From NCBI GenBank assembly GCA_902496185.1, contig CABUZX010000003.1, positions 1 through 64,000 of the forward strand: 64,000 bases of DNA. The letters are read 5' to 3'. Shown in pieces: positions 42,310-51,370 of the stretch (position 1 is its first letter; every line of letters starts with the position of its first letter). The notes beneath the pieces were generated by a model. That model saw nothing but the letters and a program-made list of their open reading frames with translations. It ran no database searches and was not told the DNA's origin. The DNA is from an uncultured Subdoligranulum sp. Its GTDB lineage: Bacteria; Bacillota; Clostridia; Christensenellales; CAG-314. The position numbers and the translations under genes were made by a program.

Positions 42310-43149
42310 TTATTCCACCTCCTTAAAAAGATTACAAGCGCGCTTATAAGCGTGCCTTTCCTGCTCGCCGTACATTTTGTTGCGTTTGATTGCTTCGTCA
42401 AAATCTACCGTAAATCCATCAAAGTCCGGTCCGTCTATACATGCAAATTTGACTTTACCGTTGACCGTCAAACGACAACTACCGCACATACCAGTACCGT
42501 CCAACATAATGGGAGTCATACTTACGATTGTTTTTATCCCGTATTGACGGGTAAGCTCACAAACGTTGCGCATCATTACAAGATGACCAAAATCTATTAC
42601 CATGTCGTAATTAACGCCCTGCTCCAAAAAAGTTTTAAGACCGTCGGTAACAACACCCTTTTGCCCTGCCGTACCGTCGTCTGTAAGTAGAACAAAGTTG
42701 TCGCTGATTGCTTGGAACTCTTCTTTCAAAATAACTTCCTCCGCCGTGCGGAAACCTATAATAGTATCAACCTTGCAACCATTTTTGGTGAGTTGTTTTG
42801 CGTAAATATACGCCGAGGCGCAACCCGTATCACCGCCTACTACCGCCACGCGTGAAAAACCTTTGGTCTCCTTTTGCACTCCTAATGGTCCGAGTAAATC
42901 TGCCAATTTGTCTCCCACATTCAACTTGCTCAAACGCAACGTACCTGCTCCTACGGTTTTGAAGACTATACTGACGGTTTTTTCATCCCTGTCAAAATCT
43001 GTAATGGTAAAGGGCAATCTCTCGCCCTCCTTATCGGCACGCAAAATAACAAATTGCCCTGCCTGCGCCTTTTTTGCAGTCATTGGCGCGTAAATCCTCA
43101 ACAATGACGTGGTTTTATTTAGTTGTTTTTTTTCTACTATTTCAAACAT
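42310..43149 (-). CDS. nfnA: NADH-dependent ferredoxin:NADP oxidoreductase small subunit (NfnA)
   Basis: FAD- and [2Fe-2S]-binding subunit of the dihydroorotate-dehydrogenase-electron-transfer family. LPFTITDFD carries the flavin-binding site, and GMCGSCRLTV...FACIDGPDFDG the iron-sulfur cysteines. 279 residues. ATG 43149 is preceded by GGAG at six bases; the frame also allows a TTG inside that binding site. It ends one base before nfnB begins, so the two are coupled. Confidence 0.9.
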   Translation of the reverse strand: MFEIVEKKQLNKTTSLLRIYAPMTAKKAQAGQFVILRADKEGERLPFTITDFDRDEKTVSIVFKTVGAGTLRLSKLNVGDKLADLLGPLGVQKETKGFSRVAVVGGDTGCASAYIYAKQLTKNGCKVDTIIGFRTAEEVILKEEFQAISDNFVLLTDDGTAGQKGVVTDGLKTFLEQGVNYDMVIDFGHLVMMRNVCELTRQYGIKTIVSMTPIMLDGTGMCGSCRLTVNGKVKFACIDGPDFDGFTVDFDEAIKRNKMYGEQERHAYKRACNLFKEVE

Positions 43150-43216
43150 AATATTCTCCAATACGTAATATTTTGAAATTACATCTTACTGTTTATCCCT
43201 TTTTTGAGTGTTTTAA

Positions 43217-43663
43217 TTAAATATCGTACCAAATAGTAACGGGGCCGTCGTTTGTCTGAGATATAGTCATATCCGCGCCAAACAGCCCTTCCTTTACCGT
43301 CAACCCAAACAAACGCAACGCTTTACAAAATTCAAAATAAACTTCCTTGGCTTTATCTGCCTGCATTGCCGTAACAAAACTCGGTCGGTTTCCGTGCGAA
43401 ACGTCACCGCACAAAGTAAACTGCGATACCGACAGTATTTGTCCGCCTACGTCCAAAACGGAACGGTTCATTTTGCCGTTTTCGTCTTCAAAAACACGCA
43501 AATTTGCAATTTTTTTGGACAATAATTCTATTTTTTTGTATTTGTCAACTTCATCCTTGGATTCGGCGCAAAAATATACTACTAAACCAAAATCAATGGA
43601 AGAAATTAAATTGCCCTCAACGGACAACGTGGTTTTTTTTACCCTTTGTACAACTGCTTTCAT
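43217..43663 (-). CDS. dtd: D-aminoacyl-tRNA deacylase
   Basis: Removes D-amino acids (and glycine) wrongly attached to tRNA. The two active-site motifs are present: SQFTLCGD (about 78-85) and NDGPVTIWYDI at the C-terminus, which corresponds to the cross-subunit Gly-cisPro motif. 148 residues is typical. It overlaps the upstream hydrolase stop by four bases. Confidence 0.95.
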   Translation of the reverse strand: MKAVVQRVKKTTLSVEGNLISSIDFGLVVYFCAESKDEVDKYKKIELLSKKIANLRVFEDENGKMNRSVLDVGGQILSVSQFTLCGDVSHGNRPSFVTAMQADKAKEVYFEFCKALRLFGLTVKEGLFGADMTISQTNDGPVTIWYDI

Positions 43664-44562
43664 TTTTGCCCCTTTAGAGAAAACACAAAATCCGAAATTA
43701 ATTTATACGATTCATTTGCAGAAATATCGTTTAATACTTCGTGTCTATTATCCTTAAATAGCTTAAAGGTAACGTTGGTTAACCCCGCGCCAATATACGT
43801 TTCGTAAAGTTTTGTAACTGATTTGCCAAAATCCCCTACAGGGTCTTTGTCACCGCTGAATATAAGCATTGACAAAGTCTTTTTTATTTTGTTAAGATTT
43901 TTAGCCGAATAAATACCCTTTAGTCCGCCAAAAAAATTTTTATAAAAGTTGTTGCTACACACAAAACCGCATAACGCGTCGTCCTGATAACGCTTGCTTT
44001 GTTCTTCTATACTTGAAATAAAATCGCCGTCTTTAAACTTTTTGTTGTAAGCGTCAAAGCTGAGTTTTTTTATAAGATTTGCGGGTTTTTTTGGCGCCCC
44101 CAAGGACGCAACCACTTTTCCTAAACATGGTTGAGCTCCTTGCATTTTGGCGCTCCCTGACAAAATTACACCGTCATATAGCGCGCTGTCCGTTTGTTGT
44201 AAATAGGCTTGCAATAAAAAACTACCGTAACTGTGTCCAAAAACGATATATTTTAAATTGGGATATTTTTGTTTGTAACTACGGTTTAAAAGTTGCAAAT
44301 CCTTTAAAGTATCTTTCCATATACTGCCTTTGCAGTAGCCCAACGTATCCATATCGGTATTGCCGTGCGCGCGGTGATCGTCTGCAAAAACCAAAAAACC
44401 GAGACTTGTCAGATATTCGGCAAGTTTAGCGTATCTACCGCTATGCTCCGCCATTCCGTGAAAAATTTGAAAAACGAATTTTGGTTCTTCCTTAGGCGCC
44501 CATTGTCTTACGAATATTTTTTTGCCGTCAAAAGAATCAAATAAAAAACTGCTTTCCTGCAT
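43660..44562 (-). CDS. Alpha/beta hydrolase, monoacylglycerol lipase-like
   Basis: Serine hydrolase of the lysophospholipase/monoacylglycerol-lipase group. The nucleophile is Ser111 in GHSYG (109-113), and the oxyanion HGMAEHSGRY region lies at 35-44. A lid-like insert is at about 135-190. The acid (GDKDPVG) and His (DNRHE) triad members are near 240 and 270. Start: ATG 44562 with GGGAG 8 bases upstream; the longer frame starts in the binding site. 300 aa. Substrate unknown, and no signal peptide is seen. Confidence 0.88.
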   Translation of the reverse strand: MQESSFLFDSFDGKKIFVRQWAPKEEPKFVFQIFHGMAEHSGRYAKLAEYLTSLGFLVFADDHRAHGNTDMDTLGYCKGSIWKDTLKDLQLLNRSYKQKYPNLKYIVFGHSYGSFLLQAYLQQTDSALYDGVILSGSAKMQGAQPCLGKVVASLGAPKKPANLIKKLSFDAYNKKFKDGDFISSIEEQSKRYQDDALCGFVCSNNFYKNFFGGLKGIYSAKNLNKIKKTLSMLIFSGDKDPVGDFGKSVTKLYETYIGAGLTNVTFKLFKDNRHEVLNDISANESYKLISDFVFSLKGQK

Positions 44563-44633
44563 GAATTTTTCTCCCAATCAATGTAATTTATATTGCAACT
44601 AAATCTAAAAACAAATTACACCAATTACATTAA

Positions 44634-44662
44634 ATAATATCATTTAAAACCCTTTCAGTCAA
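44634..44662 (-). promoter_or_regulatory. Promoter of hydrolase-dtd
   Basis: On the minus strand TTGACT (44657-44662) and TATTAT (44634-44639) with a 17-base spacer, about 70 bases before the hydrolase start. Confidence 0.6.
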
Positions 44663-44690
44663 TCGTTTATGATGATTTACAAACAAATTA

Positions 44691-44728
44691 AATACACCTC
44701 CAAAGCTACTAACTTTTAAAGGTGTATT
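44691..44728 (-). terminator. Probable typA terminator
   Basis: AATACACCT (44691-44699) and AGGTGTATT (44720-44728) form an outer stem with a partly paired inner region; the minus-strand tail is TTTAATTTG, only moderately T-rich. Confidence 0.45.
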
Positions 44729-44755
44729 TCAAAATTAATTATTTTTTGTATTTTA

Positions 44756-46588
44756 TTACTTTTTGTCAAGCATTTTTGCGCGGTGTTTCAAGCGTTGCTC
44801 GGTATCGAGTATACTTTTACGCAAACGTACGTTTTTGGGCGTAACTTCCATCAATTCGTCGTCATTTAAAAACTCCATTGCTTCTTCCAAAGAAAATCTC
44901 TTTGGATTTTCCAATCGCATAGCGTCGTCGCTACCCGAAGCGCGCATATTAGTCTGATGCTTTTTTTTGCAAACGTTGACGGAAATATCTTCCGCTTTGG
45001 GGCTCATCCCTACAATCATACCTTCGTAAACGGGAGTACCTGCTCCGATAAACAACGTGCCTCTGCCTTGAGCGTTAAACAAACCGTAAGTCACCGCTTC
45101 CCCCGTTTCAAAAGCCACGAGACTGCCGGTGTTTCTGCGTTCTATTTCTCCGCGGTAAGGCTGATACCCCATAAAAATAGTATTGAATACGCCTTCTCCT
45201 CGTGTTTCCGTCAAAAATTCACTCTTATAACCGAATAACCCCCTTTCAGGCACGGCAAATTCCAATCTTATGCGACTGCCGATATTTTCCATCTGCAAAA
45301 ATTCGCCTTTGCGAGTACCCATTCCGTTAAATACCACTCCCGTTTTGTCCTCCGGCACGTCGCAAACCAATCTTTCGATAGGTTCCATTTTGACACCGTC
45401 CACCGTTTTAAATAAAACTTTGGGTGGACCGACCAAAAACTCATACCCCTCGCGACGCATAGTTTCAATCAATATGGACAAGTGCATTTCGCCCCTACCG
45501 CATACCCTAAAACTGTCGGTACTGTCGGTCGGATAAACTTTTAAGGAAACGTCCTTTAACATTTCCTTAAACAGTCTGTCGTGCAAATGGCGAGAAGTAA
45601 CGAATTCACCCTCTTTGCCAGCAAAAGGACCGTCGTTGACGGAAAACAGCATTTCTACCGTCGGCTCGGAAATTTTAACAAAAGGCACTGCTTCTACTTT
45701 GTCAACCGCGCAAACGGTATCGCCGATTGTAATATCTTCTAACCCGCTGACGCATACTATATCGCCTGCGTTTGCTTGAGAAACTTCTTTTCTACCCAAA
45801 CCTTCTATCTGATAAATAGTCTTTATTTTGCCGTTGCGTACTTTGGTATTGTCAAAATAATTGCATACGGCAACAGTATCGCTTGCGCAAAGTTTTCCTC
45901 GTTCTACCCTACCGATACCTATACGGCCAACGTAATCGTTGTAATCAATGGAAGAAATCAACATTTGCATACTGCCTTGGTCGTCTACTTCCTGCGGGGG
46001 AAAATGGTTGATGATAGCCTCAAACAACGGAGTTAAATCTTTGCCCGTCTCTCTAAAATCAAGACTTGCCGTACCGTTTCTACCACTGCAATAAACGATA
46101 GGACTGTCAAACTGATCTTCTGTAGCGTTGAGTTCAAGCAAAAGATTTAAAATCTCGTTTTCTACCTCGTCCAGCCTTGCGTCTGGTCTGTCTATCTTGT
46201 TGACAACCAAAATAAGCTTGTGTCCTAATTCTAAAGCTTTTTGCATAACGAATCTCGTTTGTGGCATTGGTCCTTCAGATGCGTCCACCAAAATCAATAC
46301 GCCGTTTACCATTTTTAAAATTCGCTCAACTTCCCCTCCGAAATCGGCGTGACCGGGAGTGTCTACTATATTGATTTTTACGCCCTTGTAGTAAGCGCTG
46401 GTGTTTTTTGCCAAAATGGTAATACCACGCTCCCTTTCAAGGTCGTTGCTGTCCATAACTCTATCTACAACCTGCTGATTGTCTCTAAATATACCGCCCT
46501 GTTTGAGCATTTCGTTTACCAACGTCGTTTTGCCGTGATCAACGTGAGCAATAATAGCTACGTTGCGCAAATCCTTTCTTGTCTGCAT
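44756..46588 (-). CDS. typA: Ribosome-associated GTPase TypA/BipA
   Basis: Translational GTPase that binds ribosomes under stress and in cold. G1 AHVDHGKTT is at residues 14-22, then DTPGHADFGGE and NKIDRPDA. The TypA-specific C-terminal region (KHQTNMRASGSDDAMRL) separates it from LepA and EF-G. I place the start at ATG 46588 (610 aa), which aligns with typical MQxRxDxRN starts; ATG 46597 is nearer the GGAG and remains possible. Confidence 0.95.
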   Translation of the reverse strand: MQTRKDLRNVAIIAHVDHGKTTLVNEMLKQGGIFRDNQQVVDRVMDSNDLERERGITILAKNTSAYYKGVKINIVDTPGHADFGGEVERILKMVNGVLILVDASEGPMPQTRFVMQKALELGHKLILVVNKIDRPDARLDEVENEILNLLLELNATEDQFDSPIVYCSGRNGTASLDFRETGKDLTPLFEAIINHFPPQEVDDQGSMQMLISSIDYNDYVGRIGIGRVERGKLCASDTVAVCNYFDNTKVRNGKIKTIYQIEGLGRKEVSQANAGDIVCVSGLEDITIGDTVCAVDKVEAVPFVKISEPTVEMLFSVNDGPFAGKEGEFVTSRHLHDRLFKEMLKDVSLKVYPTDSTDSFRVCGRGEMHLSILIETMRREGYEFLVGPPKVLFKTVDGVKMEPIERLVCDVPEDKTGVVFNGMGTRKGEFLQMENIGSRIRLEFAVPERGLFGYKSEFLTETRGEGVFNTIFMGYQPYRGEIERRNTGSLVAFETGEAVTYGLFNAQGRGTLFIGAGTPVYEGMIVGMSPKAEDISVNVCKKKHQTNMRASGSDDAMRLENPKRFSLEEAMEFLNDDELMEVTPKNVRLRKSILDTEQRLKHRAKMLDKK

Positions 46589-46619
46589 ATAAATCATTTT
46601 CTCCAAAATTTTACACTTA

Positions 46620-46648
46620 ACAATATTTCAAAAATAAAAATTTGTCAA
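46620..46648 (-). promoter_or_regulatory. typA promoter
   Basis: On the minus strand TTGACA (46643-46648) and TATTGT (46620-46625) with a 17-base spacer. Confidence 0.65.
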
Positions 46649-46809
46649 CCGTATTCAATACAATTTTCGACCTTTTTTTAAAATTTTTTTTAAAATAATT
46701 GACAAAATGTATAATTATAAATTATTTACATCAAAACGGGACTTTATATGCAGTTTTAATTAAAATTATACACAAAATAATTTTTTATGCAATAATTTTA
46801 AAAAATGTA

Positions 46810-46838
46810 TGGACAAAATCGAAAGTCTATTATATAAT
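46810..46838 (+). promoter_or_regulatory. iorAB promoter
   Basis: TGGACA (46810-46815) and TATAAT (46833-46838) with a 17-base spacer, giving a leader of about 60 bases that ends in TTGGAGG before ATG 46904. Confidence 0.65.
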
Positions 46839-46903
46839 TTTTATATACGTCGGTTTTAACAACAATGTTACTATATTTTCGACAAAAAACTTGGAGGATT
46901 TTT

Positions 46904-48697
46904 ATGGCACAAAAGGTACTTATGACAGGCAATGAAGCTATTGCCCGTGGCGCGTGGGAAGCAGGCGTTAGATTTGCAGCCGCATATCCCGGCACGCCCA
47001 GCACGGAAATCTTGGAAAATCTCGCTACCTACAACGACATTGACGCCCAATGGTCACCAAACGAAAAGGTCGCTCTCGAAGCGGCATTTGGCGCGTCCGT
47101 CGCAGGCGGAAGAGCATTTGCAAGTATGAAACACGTTGGCCTCAACGTTGCGGCAGACCCGTTTTTTACAATTGCTTATTCTGGTTCTAACGCAGGATTA
47201 GTTATCGTTACCGCAGACGAGCCTGGTCAACACTCTTCGCAAAACGAACAGGACAACCGCAACTTTGCTCGTCACGCTAAAGTCCCTATGCTCGAACCTG
47301 CCGACAGTCAGGAATGCAAAGATATGGTTAAGCTTGCTTTTGAAATGTCGGAGCAATACGATTGCCCCGTACTTGTTAGAGTAACTACCCGCGTATGCCA
47401 CAGCAAGGGCTTGGTTGAACTGTGCGACAGAGTAGAAAAACCCATTGTCCCCTACGTCAAAGATTCTAAAAAATACGTTGACGTACCGGCAAACGCCCGC
47501 ATCCGTAGAATAGAAGTGGAAAAACACATGGATGCATTAAAAGTTTTCAGCAACGAAACGCAACTCAACTCCGTTGAAGACTACGGCAAGGAAATTGGCG
47601 TAATTACAAGCGGTATGTGCTATAACTACGCTAAGGAAGTTTTTGAAAACAATGCAAATTATCTCAAAATAGCATTTTCTTATCCTTTGCCAATGGAAAA
47701 AATCGCAAACTTCTGCAAAGGTCTCAAAAAAGTTTACGTTATTGAAGAAAACGACGAATTTATTGAAGAAGCAGTAAAAATCGCCGGTTTTGGCAACGTT
47801 TGCTACGGCAAATATACACCAGATGGTCAACGCTATTTGCCTTTCTGTGGCGAGTTGACGGCTGACGTTATCCGCCAAGTCGTCTCTGGTGAAAAATTTG
47901 TACCGGCAGACTTTGATAGAACAAAAATCGTCGCTCGTCCCCCTGCTCTTTGCGCAGGTTGCCCGCATAGAGGTTTCTTTTACGAAGTAGGCAAACGCAA
48001 GGACGTAGTAGTTAGCGGTGATATCGGTTGCTACACTTTGGCTTTTGCCTCCCCCTACAACGCCATGGACTTTAACTGCTGTATGGGCGCAAGCATAAGT
48101 AGCGGAAACGGCGCGCAAAAAATATTTAACCAAATCCCCGAAAACAAAAAAAGAGTTGTCAGCGTTTTGGGCGACAGTACTTTCTTCCATAGTGGTATTA
48201 CCAGCTTGTTAGACGTCGTTTACAACAAGGGCAATAATATTACCGTTATTTTAGACAACCGTATTACAGGCATGACGGGACACCAACAAAACCCCGGTAC
48301 GGGATTTACGGCTCAAGGCGCAGAAACGGTAGTCGTAGATATTGAAGCTATCGTAAAAGCTTGCGGTATCAAAAATATTAGAGTAATTAACCCCAACGAC
48401 CTCAAAGCAGTAAACGAAGCTCTCGATTGGGCTCTTGCAAGTCAAGAAGCAAGCGTAATTATTACGAAATATCCTTGCGTTCTCAAAAAGTTTAGCAATC
48501 TTGACAAAACACAATATCCTGACGCATTTAAGCAAAAATGCACGATAGATTCCGATAAATGCGTGGGTTGCAAGCTCTGCCTCAAATGCGGATGCCCCGC
48601 TATCTCCGTGGTAAACAAAAAAGCAACTATAGACAGCACGCTATGCGTAGGTTGCACGGTGTGCAAACAAATTTGCCCGACAAAGGCAATTATGTAA
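46904..48697 (+). CDS. iorA: Indolepyruvate:ferredoxin oxidoreductase alpha subunit
   Basis: Thiamine-diphosphate enzyme that oxidatively decarboxylates aryl 2-oxo acids (indolepyruvate, phenylpyruvate) to acyl-CoA, reducing ferredoxin. An N-terminal domain with MTGNEAIARGAWEAG and AAYPGTPSTEI is followed by a ThDP site (GDIGCYTL, and GDSTFFHSG) and two C-terminal [4Fe-4S] motifs CVGCKLCLKC and CVGCTVCKQIC. Start at ATG 46904 after GGAGG; the longer frame is unsupported. 597 aa. iorB follows after 15 bases. Confidence 0.95.
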   Translation: MAQKVLMTGNEAIARGAWEAGVRFAAAYPGTPSTEILENLATYNDIDAQWSPNEKVALEAAFGASVAGGRAFASMKHVGLNVAADPFFTIAYSGSNAGLVIVTADEPGQHSSQNEQDNRNFARHAKVPMLEPADSQECKDMVKLAFEMSEQYDCPVLVRVTTRVCHSKGLVELCDRVEKPIVPYVKDSKKYVDVPANARIRRIEVEKHMDALKVFSNETQLNSVEDYGKEIGVITSGMCYNYAKEVFENNANYLKIAFSYPLPMEKIANFCKGLKKVYVIEENDEFIEEAVKIAGFGNVCYGKYTPDGQRYLPFCGELTADVIRQVVSGEKFVPADFDRTKIVARPPALCAGCPHRGFFYEVGKRKDVVVSGDIGCYTLAFASPYNAMDFNCCMGASISSGNGAQKIFNQIPENKKRVVSVLGDSTFFHSGITSLLDVVYNKGNNITVILDNRITGMTGHQQNPGTGFTAQGAETVVVDIEAIVKACGIKNIRVINPNDLKAVNEALDWALASQEASVIITKYPCVLKKFSNLDKTQYPDAFKQKCTIDSDKCVGCKLCLKCGCPAISVVNKKATIDSTLCVGCTVCKQICPTKAIM

Positions 48698-48712
48698 AGG
48701 AGGGATAAACAA

Positions 48713-49288
48713 ATGACTAAAAATATTCTTTTGGTTGGCGTAGGCGGTCAAGGAACTATCCTTGCAAGCAAAATTTTGAGTATAGGTTTGACAACTGACG
48801 ATTATGACGTCAAAATGAGTGAAATTCACGGTATGAGTCAACGTGGCGGTAGCGTAACGTCTCACATCCGCTATTCTAAAGACAAGGTTTATTCCCCCGT
48901 TGTAGAATTGGGCAAAGCAGACCTTATAGTAGCTTTTGAAAAAATGGAAGCTCTTCGCTATCTTGATTATCTTAAACCCAACGGCAAAATCGTAGTAAAC
49001 GATTGCGAAATCCCAGGCACCCCTATCACCAACGGCTTGTGTGAATATCCTCAAAATATTTTGGAAGAACTTAAGGCTCACGCAGACGTTACCGTATTTG
49101 ACGCCAACAAAGAGGCGGAAAAACTCGGCAATCCCAAAGTTGCAAATATAATTTTGTTGGGTTCACTTATAGGGCAAATGAACCTTACCAATATTGACTG
49201 GGACACCATATTGCAACAAAACGTAAAACCACAATTTGTAGAAGTCAATAAACAGGCGCTCAAAGTCGGTATTGAATTGGCAAAATAA
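48713..49288 (+). CDS. iorB: Indolepyruvate:ferredoxin oxidoreductase beta subunit
   Basis: Gamma-domain subunit of the 2-oxoacid:ferredoxin oxidoreductases. The VGVGGQGTILASKIL start, SEIHGMSQRGGSV segment (45-57) and KADLIVAFEKMEALRYLDYL are family features. 191 residues. AAGGAGGG precedes the start, and the iorA stop is 15 bases upstream. It completes a heterodimer with IorA. Confidence 0.95.
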   Translation: MTKNILLVGVGGQGTILASKILSIGLTTDDYDVKMSEIHGMSQRGGSVTSHIRYSKDKVYSPVVELGKADLIVAFEKMEALRYLDYLKPNGKIVVNDCEIPGTPITNGLCEYPQNILEELKAHADVTVFDANKEAEKLGNPKVANIILLGSLIGQMNLTNIDWDTILQQNVKPQFVEVNKQALKVGIELAK

Positions 49289-49302
49289 TTTTAAACAAAT
49301 TT

Positions 49303-49335
49303 AAAGAGCAAACTGAAAAGTTTGCTCTTTTTTTA
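49303..49335 (+). terminator. Intrinsic terminator of iorAB
   Basis: AAAGAGCAAACT and AGTTTGCTCTTT form a 12-bp stem with a four-base GAAA loop, followed by T5. Weaker T tract on the other strand for the convergent membrane protein gene. Confidence 0.9.
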
Positions 49336-49368
49336 CGGTAAAATCTTGATCATTTTTATTTATTCGTT

Positions 49369-49926
49369 TTAATAGGGTTCAATAGGTGATTGGTATTGTC
49401 TTACGTCAATTTGCTCTTGTTGCGCCTTTTTTTCCACAAAAATAGAAATAAATTCAAATATAGTAAGGCCCACAAAAATCAAGCCGAAAACAACAGCCAA
49501 AATCGGTGTGCCTCCTGCATCTATCATCAAGACAGTAAAAAATCCCGTCCATAATAAACCAAGCATACTCAAAATTCTTAAAATCAACGACACAACAAAA
49601 AGTCCTCGAGCAATAGTCGGCTCTTGCCCTGCTTGTGCTTTTGAGCAAACTTTTAACAAAATGCTCCCAAAAACTATTTTATATAATGAAAACAATGCCC
49701 ATAAAGAAAACCCAAATATAATGAACGGCAAAAGAACGATAACAGAAATAGCAAAACCTAATCCTTCGTTTTGCCCGTCAGAATTGTCCACTCCATCACC
49801 AATAACACCGGTATTAAAACAACTAAAAAAAACTAATATCAGCAAAGCCAACAATGCAACGCTAACAAAATTGACGATACCTGCTTTTTTTGTACTTTTT
49901 AAATTATAAATAGAATTTTCTTGCAT
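49369..49926 (-). CDS. Small membrane protein, unknown function
   Basis: 185 residues with four hydrophobic segments (about 15-38, 55-80, 82-96 continuing, and 108-165 as two). The short basic N-terminus (KSTKKAG) and charged C-terminal tail suggest both ends are inside. The loop at about 40-55 (GDGVDNSDGQNEG) is acidic. No family recognised. Its own promoter (TTGCAA, 16 bases, TATACT) lies at about 49,990-50,015 on the minus strand. Confidence 0.7.
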   Translation of the reverse strand: MQENSIYNLKSTKKAGIVNFVSVALLALLILVFFSCFNTGVIGDGVDNSDGQNEGLGFAISVIVLLPFIIFGFSLWALFSLYKIVFGSILLKVCSKAQAGQEPTIARGLFVVSLILRILSMLGLLWTGFFTVLMIDAGGTPILAVVFGLIFVGLTIFEFISIFVEKKAQQEQIDVRQYQSPIEPY

Positions 49927-50091
49927 AAAAACTCCTTTTTTTAGTTAGTTTGTAATTTAGCAAATTTTATTCTTGCGCAAAAAGTATATCATATCTTTGT
50001 TTGTTTGCAACAATTTTTTGTCTTCGATTACTTGCCTATTTGAAAGAACATATAATCGTAAAATACAAAAATTAATTAAAATATTTTATTC

Positions 50092-50122
50092 AAAAAAGCA
50101 CTTGCGTAATACAAGTGCTTTT
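50092..50122 (-). terminator. tRNA-Glu terminator
   Basis: On the minus strand GCACTTG and CAAGTGC (50098-50104, 50112-50118) form a stem after the tRNA, followed by T6. Confidence 0.85.
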
Positions 50123-50197
50123 TGGCACCTCCAAGGGGACTCGAACCCCTGATTCCGCCGTGAGAGGGCGGCGTCCTGACCGCTAGACTATGGAGGC
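50123..50197 (-). tRNA. tRNA-Glu (anticodon CTC)
   Basis: Acceptor GCCTCCA pairs with TGGAGGT (a G-U closing pair at 1-72), anticodon stem CCGCC/GGCGG around CTCTCAC, T loop GTTCGAGTC, discriminator G and encoded CCA. The CTC anticodon is less usual than TTC, so a tRNA-Glu(TTC) is probably elsewhere. Confidence 0.95.
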
Positions 50198-50217
50198 AAA
50201 TATTTTGTTGCCTTAAG

Positions 50218-50246
50218 ACTATATCACAAAATCAAAAAGATAGCAA
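50218..50246 (-). promoter_or_regulatory. tRNA-Glu promoter
   Basis: On the minus strand TTGCTA (50241-50246) and TATAGT (50218-50223) with a 17-base spacer, 20 bases before the tRNA. Confidence 0.65.
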
Positions 50247-50332
50247 GTTTTTAAAGCAAATTTTTTTGTTGTATCGGCAAAAGTTTTTTGCGTTGACCTA
50301 CCGACACAAAACTATGGTTGTTGACTAAAATT

Positions 50333-51112
50333 TTAATACAAACTTGCTTTTTCCAACAAATTTTGAATTTTTACGCAACTATCGTTGTTTACGTTATTTA
50401 CAATCAAGGTATTATTAAAACCTATCCAAAGTTGCCTGATAAGTTTTTCGTTTTTATCAAGAATAGCGTCGTGAAGCGCGTTTGCAAGAGAAATGCACTC
50501 ATTTTTTTGTATAAGCGAAACCGACGCGTCGTTTTCTACCTTAAAGCAAAAAGACTCTAGTTCAAAAACTATTTTTTTATACAAATCAACAGGTACTTGT
50601 TGCGACGTGGGTTTGTTGACGTTTGAAACGGAAACTTCCTGCGGTTTTGGCGTATCGTCAACAAAAACCGACGCCCCGTTTGCGCGCAAAATACTTTCGC
50701 CCGCCTTGCCAAAGGGAATCAATATGTTTTGAACAAAACGCTGATACGCAACAAAATCGTCACTCTCGGGATTTGGATAATACTCATGCAAAAAATGCAA
50801 CAAATTTCTCCTACCTGCGTCAATTTCTGAAAGGAGACACACTACCAACGTAAAAGCGCGGTTTTTATCGTTGGGCAAAACAAATTTGAGATGAGTTTTG
50901 CCGTCTTTAAAATAAAATACGCGACTACGCTCAAATTCTTCCACGTAAGAAATTCTCTCAAGCGTTTGCCCCACCACCGACGTAAATTCTGGCGTAGAGG
51001 CAATACATTTGAGCAACATACTTATTGCTTTGTCCGCCAACAAAAGGTGACAATTGATAAGATTGTTTAATCTTTCGTTAAAATATTCTATCGAATTGGG
51101 TTTTGATGCCAT
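50333..51112 (-). CDS. Unknown soluble protein
   Basis: 259 residues starting MASKPNSIEYFNERLNNLIN; ATG 51112 has GGAGGGG 6 bases upstream, and a longer frame would start inside that site. It has no transmembrane segment. The first 150 residues are mixed helix and strand (SVVGQTLERISYVEEFERS), a disordered Pro/Ser/Gln-rich linker lies at about 150-175, and the last 80 residues are helical. No family recognised. It is divergent from the DUF4364 gene across an AT-rich gap. Confidence 0.7.
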   Translation of the reverse strand: MASKPNSIEYFNERLNNLINCHLLLADKAISMLLKCIASTPEFTSVVGQTLERISYVEEFERSRVFYFKDGKTHLKFVLPNDKNRAFTLVVCLLSEIDAGRRNLLHFLHEYYPNPESDDFVAYQRFVQNILIPFGKAGESILRANGASVFVDDTPKPQEVSVSNVNKPTSQQVPVDLYKKIVFELESFCFKVENDASVSLIQKNECISLANALHDAILDKNEKLIRQLWIGFNNTLIVNNVNNDSCVKIQNLLEKASLY

Positions 51113-51305
51113 AAAGAGCCCCTCCAAAGCTTATTTTAGCACAAATTTTAAATATAAACAATAAAATAAATAAAAATAGCAAAAAAAATAGTCAAAAAGT
51201 ATCAAAAAAAATAAAAATCGTTAAAATTTTCAATAAAAAAATAAACTTTGCTAAAATAAGTTGTCATATTTAAAACTTTGTATTAAAATATAGATGTTAT
51301 GGTGG

Positions 51306-51345
51306 CTTGTCGTCGATTGCTTTAATTTGGGCAACGTCGACAAAT
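51306..51345 (+). other. Imperfect hairpin in the leader of the DUF4364 gene
   Basis: TTGTCG and CGACAA with inner TTGC and GCAA frame a loop; the 3' side runs into ATTTTTAA. It may be an attenuator or simply a leader structure. The 250 bases between the two genes are otherwise very AT-rich with no other feature I can see. Confidence 0.35.
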
Positions 51346-51370
51346 TTTTAACCCTTTAGGGAGATTGGAT

